Positions 1 to 9,318 of a stretch of DNA of 33,133 nt are shown here, in pieces (within the stretch, counting starts at the first letter, position 1; every line of letters begins with the position of its first letter). This stretch comes from Nemertoderma westbladi. Taxonomy: Eukaryota; Xenacoelomorpha; Nemertodermatida; Nemertodermatidae. Below the pieces are notes generated by a model. It did not search any database. It was given only the letters and a program-made list of their open reading frames with translations, and was not told where the DNA came from. The position numbers were made by a program, and so were the translations under genes. The DNA is taken from assembly GCA_032718475.1 (NCBI GenBank), contig JAUCBJ010003142.1:1-33133 (forward strand), in the 5' to 3' direction.

Positions 1-2
1 AC

Positions 3-42
3 TGTTGTCAGGTATGTTGGTATAGGCAGATAGGCCTACCTA
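3..42 (+). repeat. 40-bp dispersed direct repeat, copy 1
   Basis: These 40 bases are identical to 7689-7728 in the same orientation. The core contains TAGGCCTACCTA. The match begins only two bases into the window, so the true repeat may extend further left. Nothing between the two copies forms one coherent element, so I read them as members of a dispersed repeat family rather than paired LTRs. Confidence 0.85.
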
Positions 43-73
43 CCCTAGTCTTGCAACATGCGAAATCTGAAAA

Positions 74-257
74 GATCTTGATAAGATTTGTTAACATTCT
101 TTGTAAGATCTTGGCACTTCATATTCTGATCTTTGCAGGGGAGGCACTGATCGTGTAAGATCCTTACAGATTCTCTAGGTACATCCCAGATCTTTGCAGG
201 GAGTCACTGATCATGTAAGAACATTACAGATTAACTATGAATATACCAGATCTTTGC
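74..257. repeat. Degenerate ~60-bp tandem repeat
   Basis: Units beginning GATCTTTGC start at 128, 189 and 249 (periods 61 and 60). Each carries CACTGATC, GTAAGA and TTACAGATT in the same order. A more diverged unit rich in AAGATCTTG and GTAAGATC precedes them from about 74. The third unit breaks off after about nine bases. No coding potential is evident. Confidence 0.75.
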
Positions 258-261
258 TGTT

Positions 262-1282
262 CGCTACGGGATGTGCATACGCGATCGTTGTAAATTTATT
301 AAATTATTTATTCCATGAGTCTTTATCACTACTGTCATTTTTTGACAGTGAAAGCGAAAAGGTACCTTATGGCATAACTTTATGCATGATCACTATATTT
401 CAAATATCAATAACAATATAATATCATAGCCAGTATAATATTTAAATACAATATCCACAAAATACAGCCCACAAACCGCCCAGAAGCGGTAAATGATGTA
501 TACAGTAGTAACAATTAATTATTTAAAATAAATACAACTGCATTTCTTTGCTAACATACTGTATGATCGTGCTTTAGGGATATTTTCTATTTTATTTTAT
601 GTGTTGACAAGCCGACCTTCAATATTAAATTATTAAAAGTCATCTTTGAGTTTTCAAAGTCGCTTAAATGTTTATATCCGAGTTTTTAGCGTCGTTTATA
701 ATGCAAGATCGAGTTTTACCACTGAAATCTCAAAGATTGATTTTTCACATTGTTGACTGTTTTTTTTTGAGTCAGAAAAATAATAAAAATATAAAATGTC
801 CCCTTCATCAACACCATATACTGTATATTCATACTGTACCATATCCAAAATAATTACATTTATTCCAAAAATATAATTATTATATATTTATTAATATTTG
901 TTATGGTTGGCATAAGTAGTATAAAAATTATCATGTAACTAGATAATGCTAAAGCTAATATAATGTTGGCTTTAGAAGCATTTGCAAACAATGTAGACCT
1001 ACTATATTTAGAATGTGGGGCGTGCTAAGCTGTGAGCGATGCCTTAGCATAGGGGTACCATTATTCCTTGATGAAATTTATCCAAACTTGGTACGTTTGG
1101 AGTCCGTCAAAAGTTTAGAAAGAACCCAAAGTTTGATAAAAAAAAAATCACACATTCTGTCATTCGGTACCGGCAGTTTCAGAGTTTTGATAAAAACCGA
1201 AATAAGTCGGTCAATCATTGATAATTAACCCTATTAGTACCGGGCTATAAAATGTTGTACAAATACCGGGGGGAGGGGGTCA
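262..1282. other. AT-rich intergenic DNA, no gene seen
   Basis: About 1 kb of AT-rich DNA. Short open frames at 194-421, 668-853 and 1013-1228 have AT-driven composition and no recognisable motif, so I do not call them genes. It ends in a low-complexity C run at 1291-1306. Confidence 0.6.
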
Positions 1283-1312
1283 TATTGACCCCCCCCCCCC
1301 CCCCCCCTCTAA
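1283..1312. repeat. Poly-C homopolymer tract
   Basis: An almost unbroken C run ends in CTCT. Similar homopolymers occur at 6884-6906 (G), 20168-20189 (C) and 22903-22921 (G). Lengths of such runs are unreliable in assemblies. Confidence 0.8.
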
Positions 1313-1515
1313 AATCTACAAATATTTACGAAAACGTCTGATTTTTTGGTTGTACGTAGGTATCACTTGTCTGGATCCGACCGAAAAAAATTTTTTTCGA
1401 AAAAATGTACTGGGGTGGTTATATTGCAGGTGTTTAACATCTCCCTGATGCTGGGTCAGACGGACATCAAGACTGTATTCTACCCCTAACCGTATATGTG
1501 CCGACATCATATCTC

Positions 1516-2076
1516 TTAACACATTCGTTCTAGAGGTTCTGTTAGTCCCTTTACATAAGGCAGTCCTATATTGACTTCAGGGCGTTGTGGCTTTGTTGGT
1601 ATGTCTTCACTGGTTACCTTAAGGCTATCAAAGGACTTATTACACTTTCGTAAGAAATTATAAATGACCCTAGTTGGATAACCATTGGCCATAAGTGAGT
1701 CAGTTAACTGCGATTGAGTGCGCCCCCTAGCGTCTCGATCCGAACATAATTTGTTAGTCCTATAGAATAACCCACTACACACACTTCTCTTAACTCTCGG
1801 GTGGTGATTAGAGCTGAAATTCAAATAGCGATGGGAATGTGTCGGTTTGTGATATATGGTAGTATGGAATGTTCCTTTACTTAAAGTTACTAAGGTGTCC
1901 AAGAAAGCTAAGGACCCATCACTGTGTTGCTTGTCTACAGTAAATTTAACATCCAAAGGTAAACTATTAAGTTTGCTAAGTAAAGTTTCTACATCGTTAG
2001 GATTAATTATCGTCCATGTATCATCCACATATCTAAACCACGCTTCAGGTAAGAAACCCAGTCGACATTCGACAAG
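1516..2076 (-). pseudogene. Penelope-like element reverse transcriptase fragment
   Basis: The open frame encodes the C-terminal half of a Penelope-like element (PLE) reverse transcriptase. Visible motifs in order are the catalytic RYVDDTW at about 2034-2014, then FLDTLVTL, the family-typical KPTHSHRYL, and HHPRVKRSVC. The end is LPYVKGLTEPLER, where PLE proteins normally run on into a linker and a GIY-YIG endonuclease. Here the frame stops at 1516-1518 and no endonuclease follows, so the 3' domain is lost. Upstream an in-frame TAA at 2077-2079 replaces the expected RT fingers and palm. The GTG at 2028 is internal, not a real start. The PLE assignment is firm; the copy is dead. Confidence 0.85.
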
Positions 2077-2079
2077 TTA

Positions 2080-2808
2080 ACAAGAGATTATCAACAGACA
2101 TAGATCATTTAAGTATAGCAGTGTTGGAAAGCGGGGGGTTCCTGAAAATTAAATAATTTTGTACGTATAGTAATTTAGTAGTTAGGCAGTTATGTACCTT
2201 TGTCCTGTTAAAAACATTTCATAAATAGGTAGCTGTAATAATTCATTAACTCTGTTTACATTCAGTTGATTATTGACAATGTGGGCCCTTAGCCCTTGAA
2301 ATTTATTTATTTTATTATATTAAAACAGTTAATAAAACTTAATTCTTACATACATTTAGTATATACTCTAGGCTTACAACCTATGTCGCAGCAGTATGTA
2401 TAATTTGCTTTGAATTTGATACACATGAACGGATTAATAAGTATATCAACAGAATCAATTAAGACTAAATTGTCTAGGTCTGTATGAGGTTTAAATACTT
2501 CAAATGCTTGAGTTCTAGTTCCTCTGACACTTCAATGAGGAACTAAATACGGAATAAGTCAGACCGTCAGTTAATAGAAGAGATGTGGCTGATGTCATAC
2601 AAAACACATATGTATTTCAAGTCACTCAATGCGAAATTAGGACTTAGTTCCAAGGAGTGTCAGGGTCATCACGGAGACAGTGTTGGTAGTGGGGGTAGTG
2701 ATTTACAAACTGTAGTAAATTATAAGCCAACTACAACCAAGGCAGAGTTAGTTGAATTGGTTGAATCTCATAACACTAACCCGGTGGAAATGGAATCACA
2801 TTCACTGA
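2080..2808. other. Intergenic; weak open frame only
   Basis: AT-rich DNA without a recognisable gene. A plus-strand open frame (2583-2846) rich in Ser, Gly, Glu and Val resembles nothing I know. It is interrupted exactly where the BEL/Pao fragment begins in another frame, so it may be diverged retroelement sequence read out of frame. Confidence 0.4.
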
Positions 2809-3069
2809 AACATCGTAGTTGGAGATATGGTGCCTGTAAAGGATGAACTGAAAGACAGTGTTCATTGACCGGTGGCGCATGTCACCAATATTTTCCCTGG
2901 AAAAGACAGTCTCACCCCCACTGTGATGATCCAAACAGCCAAGGGCCACTACAACCGCCCAATACAAACTTTATGTCTACTTAAAGCTGCTTGTGATGAC
3001 ATTGAGTGGTTACAAGTATTACATCAAAGTGTTAATTGGCAATCTGTACTATACTATTATATAAATTAA
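2809..3069 (+). pseudogene. BEL/Pao retrotransposon polyprotein C-terminal tail
   Basis: In one frame this reads VGDMVPVKDE, then a TGA at 2866-2868, then PVAHVTNIFPGKDS and RPIQTLCLLKA. This is the pattern of the small domain after integrase in BEL/Pao polyproteins (DUF5641): a GD-V-hydrophobic start, a W-P-hydrophobic step, PGKDG, and RP-hydrophobic-KLCLL. The family has Trp exactly where the TGA stands, so TGG to TGA is the simplest reading. Everything upstream (protease, RT, integrase core) is missing, and residues after about 2990 are probably read-through. It is an isolated relic. Confidence 0.8.
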
Positions 3070-3290
3070 CTCATTGCCCATTGCTTTAAGCAAATACTAC
3101 TATGGGTGGGAATCCGCACTTATAAGAGAGGGTGGACGTGTATAAAACCCACACTGATTAGAACACTAACAGAAGATAATGCTCATAGTGTAGGAGGCAC
3201 ACTGTTTACAAAGGTTGAATACACAATGCATAGAATATAGACTTTGTAAAACAGTCAATGTTGTAAGTTCACTTATTATAACGGGATGCA

Positions 3291-3745
3291 GACACTTGCC
3301 CAATATTTATTTTAATATTTAAAAAAATATTTTAGGTCACTTATCCAATTTATTTCATTTTTTACCGAAAGTAGGTAACTTTATCAATATGTCACTTGCC
3401 CAATACTCGAATCGCAGAATAAGTTACTTGCTCAATAAGTTTTTTTGAGACTAGAATTTAAATTCACTACGTGTCCTGCCTGTTGGTAGACTTGCTACAT
3501 AACATAATCAGATAGTGGCGCACATTGAGCGCAAGTGAAAATTGTGATCTTCAGAGGTAATTGAACGCAAGTTAAATAGGTTATAGTTTATTGTTTTGGT
3601 TTGAAAAAACCACCACTGTCACCTGCTCCTTTCCATTAATGTTATAATTACTAAAGCTAAATCACAACATATTGGGCAAGTGTCGTATTGGGAAAATGAC
3701 CACACCAGATCTAGTTATTGGGAAAGTTAGTCATAGGGAAATTGT
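3291..3745. mobile_element. Foldback/MITE-like element with repeated CACTTGCCCAAT motifs
   Basis: GACACTTGCCCAATAT at 3291-3306 is a perfect 16-bp inverted match to 3669-3684. Variants of the same core repeat on each side in the matching orientation. Direct copies start near 3338, 3393 and 3424; inverted copies (ATTGGG followed by purines) start near 3686, 3716 and 3737. Repeated subterminal motifs in opposite orientation at the two ends are typical of transposase-binding regions of non-autonomous DNA transposons. No coding sequence lies between and no target duplication is clear, so exact ends are uncertain. Confidence 0.5.
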
Positions 3746-3887
3746 CTTAAGGTAGCATAGGTTAGCATATAGGAGCAGGTTACAGCGAATAGATTAAACA
3801 AAAACAAAAATTAAAACATGTAACTTGGTTGCTCAGGTTACAAAAGGAGCAGAATACAGAGGATCGTAGATAGAACCAAAACCATAA
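3589..3887. repeat. Cluster of a ~45-bp dispersed motif (GGAAAGGAGCAGGTTACAG)
   Basis: A motif of the form GGAAAGGAGCAGGTTACAG, about 18 variable bases, then AACCAAAAC occurs inverted at 3589-3634 and direct at 3771-3808 and 3846-3887. It recurs inverted at 4979-5020 and direct at 7121-7170. It partly overlaps the right half of the CACTTGCCCAAT foldback element and lies inside the second foldback element at 7 kb. Confidence 0.55.
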
Positions 3888-3924
3888 GTAAATAAATTAT
3901 GGTTACCACGAGTTACAAGAAGAG

Positions 3925-4707
3925 TCATGAAGATCTCCCATTGGCTATTCGGAGTCCAGAATTTCTACAAAGAGTTAGTAGTCTCCAGCCATAGTTATTA
4001 ATTTTTGAATCGGTATTTTTCCTATCTGTCTCAAATGGAAGGTCAGTAGTATTAAACTGATGGCTATTCGGAATTATGTCATCATTAGGAAGCAGTCTGT
4101 CAAGAGTATCACAAGGTCTGTCATTGGGGATGAAGTCAGACTCGGTACTAGTTCGTGCATTGAAATCACCAAAAATCATAAGTTCACCCAGACAACTGAA
4201 CTTTATTATTCCTTCCTCCAGTTTTTCAAATACAGAAATTGGGTCCCCTAACGCTGCTGTTGAACCGTTCGGCAGTAAATACACCAGACCTAGAACAATA
4301 TCTGTAATGATACCGAATTTTTTTGCTTCAAAAAGTACCCATAGGATGTCGTCATCACTGTCACACAAAACATGTACCGCCCCGTCGTATTTTGTTTTAT
4401 AATATAGCGTAATTCCGCCACTGCATCTTTTAGCATTTTTATTTTTTCGCTTCCTGTTAACGGATACATTTGAGTAGCCATTTATATTTAAATCAAGCTC
4501 AGCAACTGGACTAAGCCACGTTTCAGTGCACAAGAAAAAGTCATAACCAGAAATAAATTTGGTAAAATCAGGTTCCACAATACTCTTTACTATACCCTCA
4601 ACATTAAAATTACCAAACTTCAGTCTTGTTTCTAACTTGGAGTTGGTGTCTAACCTTTCCCTGGTGGAATGATGGACTGAGGGCCCATAGAGTTGTCTGG
4701 TTGGCAT
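3925..4707 (-). pseudogene. LINE ORF2 fragment: AP-like endonuclease domain
   Basis: About 260 residues match the N-terminal apurinic/apyrimidinic-like endonuclease of CR1/Jockey-type non-LTR retrotransposons. Landmarks in order are FGNFNVEGI, the catalytic-Glu motif CTETWL, CSGGITLYYK, GLVYLLPNGS and the catalytic GDFNART. The ATG at 4705-4707 is a plausible ORF2 start. Just after NGR near 3940 the reading continues only in another frame (GDLHDSSC), so there is a frameshift and then truncation. No reverse transcriptase follows. Only the endonuclease and start of the linker remain. Confidence 0.85.
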
Positions 4708-4896
4708 CTATTACTACCGACACCGTTTAAATTAGGCTGTGTTGCGTTTACGGTGCCGGATTGGGATCTTGTCCCGTAAGGGTTTTCACCGCCACCCTTT
4801 CTGTTCACCGCACCTAGGCTGTTGCAACGTGGATGACCATACCCACGGCCTCTCGGAGCCTTGTACTGTTGGCCGCTGACTGCCCTAGTTAACGAA
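4650..4896 (-). pseudogene. Probable LINE ORF1 C-terminal tail overlapping ORF2
   Basis: Immediately upstream of the endonuclease, another minus frame is open from about 4896 to a TAG at 4650-4652. It overlaps the ORF2 start by about 58 bases. The roughly 80 residues are rich in Gly, Arg, Asn, Pro and Gln (for example RGRGYGHPRC and NRKGGGENPYG). That suits the basic, flexible, nucleic-acid-binding end of a LINE ORF1 protein. A TGA closes the frame at the 5' side and no zinc knuckle is visible. The assignment comes from position and composition, not from a domain match. Confidence 0.5.
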
Positions 4897-5557
4897 GCTC
4901 ACATTCACACATAATGTTCCGTTGATACTGTGATTTCTGTGTCACCTCTGTAACTGATATACTTTAGTATCATTTATATTTCTGGTTAGAAAACACACAA
5001 CACCCACCTGTTCCTTTCCCAGGATTGGCTTAATTTATGTGTCATAATCTGTTAATAACAAATTATTTCAAAACATCCATAAGAACAAAACCTACATGCC
5101 TTGCTATATGACTATATCATTATGCCAATCCTAATCATTAGAAAGGACACGCCATACTAAAGTGTAGGCCTAGGTAGGGTAGAACTGTATTAACACCATG
5201 GATAATAAATATATTACTTTTTCATATTTACTCCAGATTATAAAGAAGAGTGTATTCTTCCGATAATGGACTGGGAAAGAATTCGATCAGAAGATCCGTT
5301 GAATTCGTCACAAACAGATGCCCATAATTCTTCATTGAGCTCAATCGGATTTGTAATCCTCCTTCGGTTCGCAAATTGATAACCCTCCCCCACCTCAGAA
5401 CCCGGTACCGGTAACTAACGAAAGTTAGTTAGCATGGTAAGATCGATTACAAATGCATGGGCGGCCCAATTGTAATCCGACCAACCAAACATAAGAAAAC
5501 GCAAAATAAGGAAAATTAAATGATGCAGTCTTCTGCGATGATGAAGATTAATTTATT
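4897..5557. other. Intergenic with one weak exon-like stretch (5237-5344)
   Basis: Mostly AT-rich. At 5237 a pyrimidine tract and CAG precede an open stretch with an ATG at 5266 beginning MDWERIRSEDPLNSS. A possible GT donor follows GGATTT at 5344-5350. It is too short to assign. Nearby, TCGGATTTGTAATC (5344-5357) pairs imperfectly with TTGTAATCCGA (5469-5479). Confidence 0.25.
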
Positions 5558-5800
5558 AGCTTACGGGAACTTTGATTAGTCAGTTGGTGTGTGGGATATA
5601 TTTCTTTAAATATTTAATAGGGGAGTGGCACTGTCGATAGCTTACGGGAGCTTTGATTAGTCAGTTGGTGTGCAGGATATATTTCTTTAAATATTTAATA
5701 GGGCAGTGGCACCGTCAATAGCTTACGGGAACTTTGATTTGTCAGTTGGTGTGCGGGATATATTTCTTTAAATATTTAATAGAACAGTAGCGCCATCATT
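5558..5800 (+). repeat. 81-bp tandem repeat, three copies
   Basis: AGCTTA recurs at 5558, 5639, 5720 and 5801, exactly 81 bases apart each time. Units share TACGGGA, CTTTGATT, GTCAGTTGGTGTG and TTTCTTTAAATATTTAATAG, with only a few substitutions. The fourth start is followed by unrelated sequence. Perfect spacing and high identity point to recent duplication. Confidence 0.9.
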
Positions 5801-6048
5801 AGCTTATTTTGTTGGATAATATATAAGTTTTTTATATCAATTTAAAGCCAATATTCTAACTTAGATTTTGGTCTGTGTTTGGAATCTCAACGTTGTCATG
5901 GAAACAAGATACAACCAACCAGTGGAATTCAAAATCCAGATTTTATACATTCGTAGGTGTATGTATTTATTTTATGAGAAAGTTAGTGTTGCTATGGAAA
6001 TAAGACTAGCTACCATTTTGGTTCACTCTTGTGTTTTAAATTGGAAGC

Positions 6049-6438
6049 ATGTTCTCTGGTGAAGAGAAAGTTTTTATTGTAAAAACGTATTTTGAAACTA
6101 AGTCACCCAAACTGACAGCTAGTGCATTTGAACAAAAATTTTCAAATCAGCGTCTTCCTAAAAACACTGAAATTTTAAGATTCGTGAAAAAACTTTAATC
6201 CAAATTCGGTTTGGCCAGATAAAAGGGGTCAGGAAGACGCATTCTTGTTTCAAGAGATATCATTGAGGCCCATTTTATCCAGAATCCCAAGACAACACTG
6301 AAGCAGGCATCACTATCATCACTGCTACAGTCGTAGCAGTATTCAAAGAGTTGTTAAGAAACTCAAATTTAAATCTTACAAAATTCAGCTCCTACATGCA
6401 ATTGAACAAAACGACGACACCAGACGTGTCAATTAACA
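6049..6438 (+). pseudogene. Tc1/mariner-type transposase N-terminal relic
   Basis: An ATG at 6049 opens MFSGEEKVFIVKTYFETKS, a typical start of the helix-turn-helix DNA-binding region of a Tc1/mariner-like transposase. A TAA at 6196-6198 ends it after 49 residues, but homology continues: GSGRRILVSRD (linker) and NPKTT. After a +1 shift near 6330 come SRSSIQRVVKKL (second helix-turn-helix) and SYKIQLLHAI...DDTRRVN. A further piece at about 6604-6663 (EEFLNDTR) resembles the region after the second catalytic Asp. The catalytic core is therefore mostly deleted and the copy is inactive. Terminal inverted repeats were not identified. Confidence 0.7.
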
Positions 6439-6883
6439 GTTATTTAGATTTTATATCTTCATTTTTTGTCCCTTGGTGAGGAATCCATCATAGAGAATCT
6501 CCTAGTGTGCATTTAAATAGCTGAGAAATTAATAAACATCATGCATAAAGGGAATAATAATAACCCTCGAGTCACTATTAAATAGCATCCCAGATCTGTA
6601 TGCATGAGAAACACCGTAATTCTTGAAGAATTCTTAAATGACACGCGAATAGCAGTTTCTTGAAACATAAAAACTTTCTGTTATAATTAAAGTATTATTT
6701 TTAATCTTTCCAATTAAGCCAAATTAAATGACCGTATGTAAAACAGTCCCCTCAGTTTAATTATAATATTAATTTAATTTATTAATTCAATTTCATTTGT
6801 AATTTCAGTAACTTACTTTATAACTATGATTTTATCATATTAATTCTTAATAGCGGATTTTCTAAATTACAAATCTTTACTCT

Positions 6884-6906
6884 GGGGGGGGGGGGGGGAG
6901 GGGGGC
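6884..6906. repeat. Poly-G tract
   Basis: A G run broken by a single A. It sits about 70 bases left of the second foldback element. Confidence 0.8.
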
Positions 6907-7033
6907 TTTACTGGGGGAACGAACATGTACTGGTGCGCATTTGTATACCGACTACTGTACTACAGGCTACAGGTTGGGTGCAACCTTCGCACGAGTACGA
7001 CTTTCGCCCGTGTCCACACTTCACCCCGGGGAA

Positions 7034-7221
7034 AACCTTCGCCCGCAAGTCAATCTTCCACCGCGAACAACCTTCGCCCAATAAGATTTGTGTTAGTAAC
7101 CATTTTAGTTACCAATTAAGGGAAAGGAGCAGGTTACAGAGACGGCTTCTTCTAACCAAAACAATAATTGTTTAGTTGGCGATGGTTGCTCGCGGGAGAA
7201 GATTGTCTGCGGGCGAAGTTT
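7034..7221. mobile_element. Foldback element with TTCGCCCGC motif arms
   Basis: About 38 bases at 7034-7072 pair with 7184-7221. AACCTTCGCCCGCA matches TGCGGGCGAAGTTT in inverse, and AATCTTCCACCGCG matches CGCGGGAGAAGATT, both in the correct nested order, with a loop of about 110 bases. Further CTTCGC-type motifs continue to the left at 6981 and 6999, as in subterminal repeats of DNA transposons. The loop holds the palindrome AAACAATAATTGTTTA and a copy of the GGAGCAGGTTACAG motif. No coding sequence is present. Confidence 0.5.
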
Positions 7222-7688
7222 GCTGCGTGTGCGTACCCTACTAAACATTACACATCACGTGTGGCGGGCATTTTGTTAAAATTCCAAACAATCACACCTG
7301 GACTACGCTGGGGGGGGCTCTTCCCCCACACCCACAACTACTATAAATATGAAGTTAGCAGGTTAGTCAAGTTAGCATACCGGCGGTACCTACATTTATT
7401 TCAACTACTGAACTAGGCCTATTATTGGAAAATATTTTAATAAAATAATTGAATTATATTAATACAATCACCATTGGACAGGGTCACAGCGAACGTGGGT
7501 TTAACTTATTAATACTTATTCAATATTGGTTTAGGATGAAATGGCATGAACACGACAGCAAAATAATTGAAATGCAGGCAGCAGTTCATTGGTCCGAGTT
7601 TAGACTTCGTCCACCAGTCCTTCTCCCCGAAACCCAAACCCCTCCATGACCGTCTAGCTAGGCTAGACTAGGCCTATTACTGTATTAT
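7222..7688. other. Intergenic, no gene seen
   Basis: Open frames here (7168-7416, 7449-7649) show no recognisable motif. The DNA is AT-rich with two TAGGCCTA-like palindromes just before the 40-bp repeat. Confidence 0.5.
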
Positions 7689-7728
7689 TGTTGTCAGGTA
7701 TGTTGGTATAGGCAGATAGGCCTACCTA
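7689..7728 (+). repeat. 40-bp dispersed direct repeat, copy 2
   Basis: Identical over 40 bases to 3-42. It is followed by unrelated sequence from 7729. Confidence 0.85.
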
Positions 7729-7993
7729 ATACCACCCCAGGAAAACCATTTCTGGCAATTTTTCAGAAATATTTATCCGGCTTGCAGGCCATGTCTGGTG
7801 GCTGTAGACTGGCAAAATGTCTCGGCTACTTTGCAGCTTTTTTGGTACCCATTTTGCTGGAAATGTCGCCACCTGCCATAGCCCACAATGGATAAATTAA
7901 CATGTCATCCTATGGGGACATGGTTAGGGGTGCGACAAAGAGCTGGAATGTTGCCGGGAAGTTATAGCCAGTTGCAATGGTAAAACCCCGCTG

Positions 7994-8128
7994 CCAGACG
8001 GAAATATGTAGCTGCTTTGTCGCCTTGGGAATTTCTGTACTAGACGGAAATTTGTAGCTGCTTTGTAGCGGCTTTGTCGCCTTTGTAATTTTCTGTTCCA
8101 GACGGAAATTTGTAGCGCCTTTGTCGCC
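7994..8128. repeat. Short tandem repeat with GACGGAAATTTGTAGC core
   Basis: AGACGGAAAT starts at 7996, 8042 and 8100, each followed by TGTAGC and GCTTTGTCGCC. The first period is 46 bases. The second is 58 because of an extra 12-base GTAGCGGCTTTG duplication. No coding meaning is evident. Confidence 0.7.
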
Positions 8129-8520
8129 ATAATTTATAAGAAAATTTATAACTGACTTGTCACTTATTAATCCACAGCAAATTGGTTATTAGAAACTTCA
8201 ATTATTAAAACTGTTTAAATACAGTAGCTTATAAGACCAAATCTGCACAGATGTAATATGCAGTATAGGCCAACTGTTTATGAGTTGCGTGCGTGTGTAC
8301 TGAAGTAGTAATTGAGTTATAATAGTTCCAAATACCATTTTATACTCATGTATTGTCATTGAAAATATTTCAATAAGGCCTACATTAAAAAACAAGTAAT
8401 TTGCAAAGTGAACTTGTATGTATACTGTATACTATTAACCATATAACGAAACAATAAACAATATCACTATTTTACAGTAGTCTTATTTGAATGAGTAGGC
8501 CTACATTAGTTTACAGGATC
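8129..8520. other. AT-rich intergenic DNA
   Basis: No gene, motif or repeat stands out except two AGGCCTAC palindromes (about 8375 and 8505). Confidence 0.5.
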
Positions 8521-9128
8521 CTAAGATAAGATAAGGTAAGATATTTTATTTAAGAAGAGAGAGACATCTCAACTATGACATCTATAATCTATCTGTACTT
8601 ATCTATGACTATCTGTAACATCTAAAATAGCGCACATAATAAAATTATAAATACCCTACACATGCGCGCAATATCGATAGACTTAAAACATAGAGCGAGG
8701 CGAATAATGTGTTAGCAAGGAAAAAATAGTAATTAAAATGCAATGAAACCAAAAATAAGTAAACACGAAATTTGTTTGAAAAAATTACGTACGGTAACGT
8801 TACATAAAAGTAAGTAAAATAGTTATAGATTCCTATCAAACTTACAATATTGTGTAAAATCACAATCACGAATTCGTTTTTTGAATTCAGGTAAGTTACT
8901 CCAAATATTTATCACACGGTTGAAAAACATGTTACCAACACAATTAGTCTTATACTTAGAACAGTCTTAGTTAACATTGTGCCCTCTAGTAGAGCTATAG
9001 TTCGAACGTCTAAAGTAATTACTGGCGTCTAAATTAACGCGTTCGTTAATTATTTTGTATGTAAAAATAAGATCACGATAAATACGGCGAAGTTCTAGTG
9101 GTTCTAGTCCAAGGTAATACATTCTACT
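8521..9128 (-). pseudogene. LINE 3' end: reverse transcriptase C-terminal tail and 3' UTR
   Basis: From 9128 down to a TAA at about 8826 the minus strand encodes the post-RT tail of a CR1/Jockey-type LINE. Motifs in order are LGLEPLELRRIYRDL, YKIINERVNLD, YSSTRGH, NMFFNRVINIWSNLP and a basic end. One in-frame TAA follows GHNVN near 8985. After the stop comes an AT-rich 3' UTR with AATAAA (8545-8550 on the opposite strand). The element ends in short TATCTTA repeats at 8522-8542, as expected for LINEs whose tail is a microsatellite rather than poly-A. The 5' part is cut off by a related inverted-repeat element starting at about 9133. Confidence 0.8.
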
Positions 9129-9132
9129 CTTA

Positions 9133-9203
9133 TATTGAGCACCTTTTCAAACACAATGTTGTATACGTAATTTTGTTCATGATGTCAACCTATCGGCCTT
9201 TTG
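9133..9203 (+). repeat. Solo arm related to the 14,997-15,815 inverted-repeat element
   Basis: The stretch aligns with the arms of the larger inverted-repeat element. Shared segments are GAGCACCTTTTC, ACACAATG, GTAATTTTGTT, ATGTCAACCTATCGGC and TTTTGAA, in the same order and spacing. No partner arm was found nearby, so it is a truncated copy. Confidence 0.65.
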
Positions 9204-9318
9204 AACCTCTTAATTATTAGTATTAATTAGTATTATTTTGTTATTATTTAGTTATCTAATTAACCACAGTTTACTATACAATACTACAGTAGATATTATA
9301 CTATATGATATTGTTAGT

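Noticed and set aside
3-7728. The 40-base identical repeats as LTRs of one 7.7-kb element
   Set aside because: The intervening DNA contains fragments of at least four unrelated transposons on both strands and no coherent element.
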